From Fimenecus sp045593555 (GTDB lineage Bacteria; Bacillota; Clostridia; Oscillospirales; Acutalibacteraceae): 64,000 nucleotides of DNA. The stretch's first letter is position 1. The number at the start of each line of letters is the position of its first letter. Below are positions 61,687 to 64,000 of this stretch, one piece after another. Both the position numbers and the translations under genes were made by a program. The stretch covers positions 1-64,000 of the forward strand of contig JAZNWU010000006.1 in assembly GCA_045593555.1 (NCBI GenBank). Reading direction: 5' to 3'. A model generated the notes under the pieces. It saw only the letters and a list, made by a program, of their open reading frames with translations. It did no database searches and was not told where the DNA came from.

Positions 61687-62619
61687 ATGAAACATATTTT
61701 TATCATCAACCCAAAGTCCGGTAAGGGACGAAAAGCAAAAATGTTCGCTGCGTCAGCGGAAGCTTATTTAAAAAATAATAATTTAGATGGCTATGTTTAC
61801 AGAACACAAGGTCCTCGTGACGGTATGAAGCATGTTGAAGAGGTGGCAAAAAAAGGTGAACCTGTTCGTTTTTATTCTTGCGGTGGCGATGGTTGTCTTT
61901 ATGAAGTAGTTAACGGATGTTATAAGTATCCTAACTGCGAGATTGCAAATATTCCTTTAGGTTCAGGCAACGACTTTAACCGTCTTTTTGGCAGAAACAA
62001 GAATATTGATGACCATGTAAATGGCGTACCGGTTAAACTTGACCTTATTGAAACTTTAAATGGTGAAGTTTCAATCAACGAATGTGCAATGGGTGTTGAC
62101 TCTGAAGTTTGTGCTATGCAGTCAGATTTCAAAAAACTTCCTTTTGTAAGTGGTGAGGTGGCATATACTCTTGCTGCAATCAAAGCCGTTTTGGCAGGAA
62201 AATATACAAATCGTTTCAAAATTTCAATTGACGGAAAGCTTTATGATGAGGACGATTATCTTTTCTGCTATATCGGTAATTCGCGTTGGTACGGTGGCGG
62301 ATATATGGCTGCACCTACTGCTATGCCTAATGATGGTTTAATTGACTGTGTTATGGTTAAGTTCCCTAAAGAACTTATCGGAAAGAGCCCTGTTTCTTTG
62401 ATTCCGCTTCTTGGCAGATACAAGAAAGGTGAACATGTAGAATGGGATTTTACAAAGGTTGTTCAGTGTAAACACGTAAAGGTAGAAAGTGCAACACCTG
62501 CAGCAGTTAATGTTGATGGTGAATGTGCTTATGTTACAGAAAGAGAATTCAAGATGCTTGAAGGTGCTGTTACATTTGTCGTGCATCGTGGTTCTCCATT
62601 CCTTGATTTAATAAAATAA
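61687..62619 (+). CDS. Diacylglycerol/sphingosine-kinase-like lipid kinase
   Basis: The 310-residue DagK/YegS-family protein has INPKSGKGR, the nucleotide-binding CGGDGCLYEVVNG, NIPLGSGNDFNRL and the C-terminal VDGECAYV. It phosphorylates a lipid such as diacylglycerol with ATP, feeding phosphatidic acid back into the CdsA reaction. TAGGAG precedes the ATG. It is probably co-transcribed with the methyltransferase gene upstream. Confidence 0.9.
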   Translation: MKHIFIINPKSGKGRKAKMFAASAEAYLKNNNLDGYVYRTQGPRDGMKHVEEVAKKGEPVRFYSCGGDGCLYEVVNGCYKYPNCEIANIPLGSGNDFNRLFGRNKNIDDHVNGVPVKLDLIETLNGEVSINECAMGVDSEVCAMQSDFKKLPFVSGEVAYTLAAIKAVLAGKYTNRFKISIDGKLYDEDDYLFCYIGNSRWYGGGYMAAPTAMPNDGLIDCVMVKFPKELIGKSPVSLIPLLGRYKKGEHVEWDFTKVVQCKHVKVESATPAAVNVDGECAYVTEREFKMLEGAVTFVVHRGSPFLDLIK

Positions 62620-62626
62620 TGCAGGG

Positions 62627-62660
62627 CGGTGGATAGGTTTTATCCACCGTTATTATTTAA
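62627..62660 (+). terminator. Hairpin between the lipid kinase and rsmE
   Basis: CGGTGGATA (62627-62635) pairs with TATCCACCG (62641-62649) around a 5-base loop, followed by TTATTATTT. The tail is weak, so termination may be partial. Confidence 0.6.
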
Positions 62661-62672
62661 AGGACGATGTTT

Positions 62673-63425
62673 ATGTTTAACTTCTTTGCAAAAGAAAATC
62701 AAAGACAAAATGATAGATATTTAATTTCCGGAACAGATTTTAATCACATAAAAAATGTTCTGCGAATGGTTGTGGGAGATACTTTTCTTGTAAGCGAAAA
62801 TGGTATCAGCAACCTTTGTGAGATTGAAAACTTTGAAAGTGATTTTGTTGTGGCAAAAATAATCGAAGAAAACTATAATGACACAAACCTTCCAATTAAA
62901 ATTCACCTTTTTCAGGGACTTCCCAAAGGTGATAAAATGGAATTGATTATCCAGAAAGCAGTTGAATTGGGTGTTGAAAGCATCATTCCTGTTGAAATGA
63001 GCCGGTGTGTTGTAAAAATTGACGATAAAAAGAAAAAGAGTAAGCAACAGCGTTGGCAGGCAATTTCTGAAAGTGCTGCAAAACAGAGTAAACGAAATAC
63101 AATTCCTGAAATTGAAGAAATACTTACATATAAACAAGCAATGGCAAGAGCAAAAGAAATGGACTTGTTTTTAGTGCCGTATGAAAGCAAAAATGGTATG
63201 GAAGACACTAAAAATGCATTGTCACAGCTTAAAGGCGGTATGTCAGTAGGCATTTTAATTGGTCCTGAAGGCGGATTTGACGAAAAAGAAGTCCAACTTG
63301 CTATGGAAAATGGTGGAATGGTAGTTTCTCTCGGAAAACGAATTCTTCGTACTGAAACTGCTGCAATAACATCAGTATCAATGTGTATGTTATATGCTGA
63401 AATGAATTTGAGTGATAAAGAATGA
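62673..63425 (+). CDS. rsmE: 16S rRNA (uracil-1498-N3)-methyltransferase
   Basis: The ATG at 62673 is preferred because AAAGGA is eight bases upstream; the ATG at 62667 is too close. The 250-residue SPOUT methyltransferase has FNHIKNVLRMVVGD at the N-terminal PUA-like part and the SAM-binding knot IGPEGGFDEKEV with SLGKRILRTETAAI. It methylates U1498 of 16S rRNA. It overlaps the next gene by ATGA. Confidence 0.94.
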   Translation: MFNFFAKENQRQNDRYLISGTDFNHIKNVLRMVVGDTFLVSENGISNLCEIENFESDFVVAKIIEENYNDTNLPIKIHLFQGLPKGDKMELIIQKAVELGVESIIPVEMSRCVVKIDDKKKKSKQQRWQAISESAAKQSKRNTIPEIEEILTYKQAMARAKEMDLFLVPYESKNGMEDTKNALSQLKGGMSVGILIGPEGGFDEKEVQLAMENGGMVVSLGKRILRTETAAITSVSMCMLYAEMNLSDKE

Positions 63426-64000
63426 AACAATTACCTGTTGAATTTCAAGAAAGAATGAAAACTCTTTTGGGTGATGAATATGAAGATTTTTTGAAATCTT
63501 ATGACGAAAAGCCTGTAAGAGCATTTCGTGTAAATACAGATAAAATTTCTTTTACTGATTTTGAAAAACTGAATATATTTTCAAATGAAAAGATTCCTTA
63601 TGTGGAAAATGGTTTCTATTTTGACTATGACGGAATTGGGAATCATCCTTATCATCATGCAGGAATGTTCTATATTCAGGAGCCTGCTGCTATGGTGCCT
63701 GTTGAAAGTATTTATATCCATCCTGACTGGAAAGTTCTCGATTTGTGTGCAGCCCCTGGTGGTAAAAGCAGTCAGATTAAGAATAAATTAGGCGAAAACG
63801 GAGTTCTGGTGTCCAATGAAATTGTTCCGTCAAGATGCAAAATCTTAACAGGCAATATGGAACGAATGGGTTTTAAAAATGTGGTTACAACTTGTATGCA
63901 TCCACAGAAGTTATCGAAAGAATTTCCCGAAACATTTGATATGATTATGGTTGACGCACCTTGTTCAGGTGAAGGAATGTTCCGTAAGGAAGAAATTGCA
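63422..64000 (+). CDS. RsmF-like rRNA (cytosine-C5) methyltransferase, cut by the window edge
   Basis: The frame is open from the ATG at 63422, overlapping the rsmE stop, through the last base (193 codons). Visible are a leading RsmF-type region (PVRAFRVNTDK, HHAGMFYIQEPAAM) and the SAM-binding VLDLCAAPGGKSSQIK. The catalytic-loop motif MVDAPCSGEGMFRK holds the release cysteine. These features identify the NOL1/NOP2/Sun family enzymes that methylate 16S rRNA cytosines. The C-terminal part lies outside the window. Confidence 0.92.
   Translation, partial: MKQLPVEFQERMKTLLGDEYEDFLKSYDEKPVRAFRVNTDKISFTDFEKLNIFSNEKIPYVENGFYFDYDGIGNHPYHHAGMFYIQEPAAMVPVESIYIHPDWKVLDLCAAPGGKSSQIKNKLGENGVLVSNEIVPSRCKILTGNMERMGFKNVVTTCMHPQKLSKEFPETFDMIMVDAPCSGEGMFRKEEIA

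Overview
The window is AT-rich DNA with strong Shine-Dalgarno sites, many consensus sigma-A-type promoters with 17-base spacers, Rho-independent terminators, a PolC-type replicase and the gene order pyrH-frr-uppS-cdsA-dxr-rseP-ispG-polC. This points to a Gram-positive Clostridia member, most likely a gut Ruminococcaceae/Oscillospiraceae-like anaerobe. The lineage is inferred from gene content only.

Left third (1-29.6 kb), accessory and surface functions. The tail of an unidentified gene is followed by an operon encoding an Ig-like membrane protein and two chain-length-regulator/tyrosine-kinase fusions with tyrosine-rich tails. Next comes a 2837-residue secreted family-2 beta-galactosidase with tandem repeats and a fibro-slime domain. 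Its transcription unit appears to run on into a RiPP-like cassette: an 82-residue precursor-like peptide, a lipoprotein, an HPr-kinase-like P-loop protein, a radical SAM/SPASM enzyme and a PqqD-type recognition protein. Then follows a lipid-flavoured locus (flavoprotein, acyl-CoA ligase, acyltransferase with a disrupted motif, radical SAM enzyme, TetR regulator). The TetR transcript starts with what I read as a yybP-ykoY (Mn2+) riboswitch with its own terminator. An SGNH hydrolase, a membrane-bound XRE regulator, a sugar:cation symporter and a two-component system complete this part.

Middle (29.6-42.4 kb). A tRNA-Ala(GGC) gene with an unusual leader and an alpha/beta hydrolase lacking its nucleophile serine come first. 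A minus-strand operon of about 9 kb then encodes a teichoic-acid-type ABC exporter, two tandem Stealth phosphotransferases, a GT2-TagF fusion, and metabolic genes (YhcH, serine dehydratase, GH43-like). A separate GT2 gene and an N-acetylhexosamine-1-kinase-like gene follow.

Right third (42.4-64 kb), housekeeping. UMP kinase, ribosome recycling factor, undecaprenyl-PP synthase, CDP-diglyceride synthase, DXP reductoisomerase, site-2 protease, HMBPP synthase and a PolC without its exonuclease domain lie in one direction. A compact his operon follows (hisZ-G-D-C-B-A-I-E, with no hisH or hisF), then an M20 peptidase, an rRNA methyltransferase, a lipid kinase, rsmE and the start of an rsmF-like gene cut by the window edge.

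The strongest candidates for something undescribed are the HPrK/radical SAM/PqqD peptide cassette downstream of the giant glycosidase, and the Mn2+-riboswitch-TetR-lipid locus.
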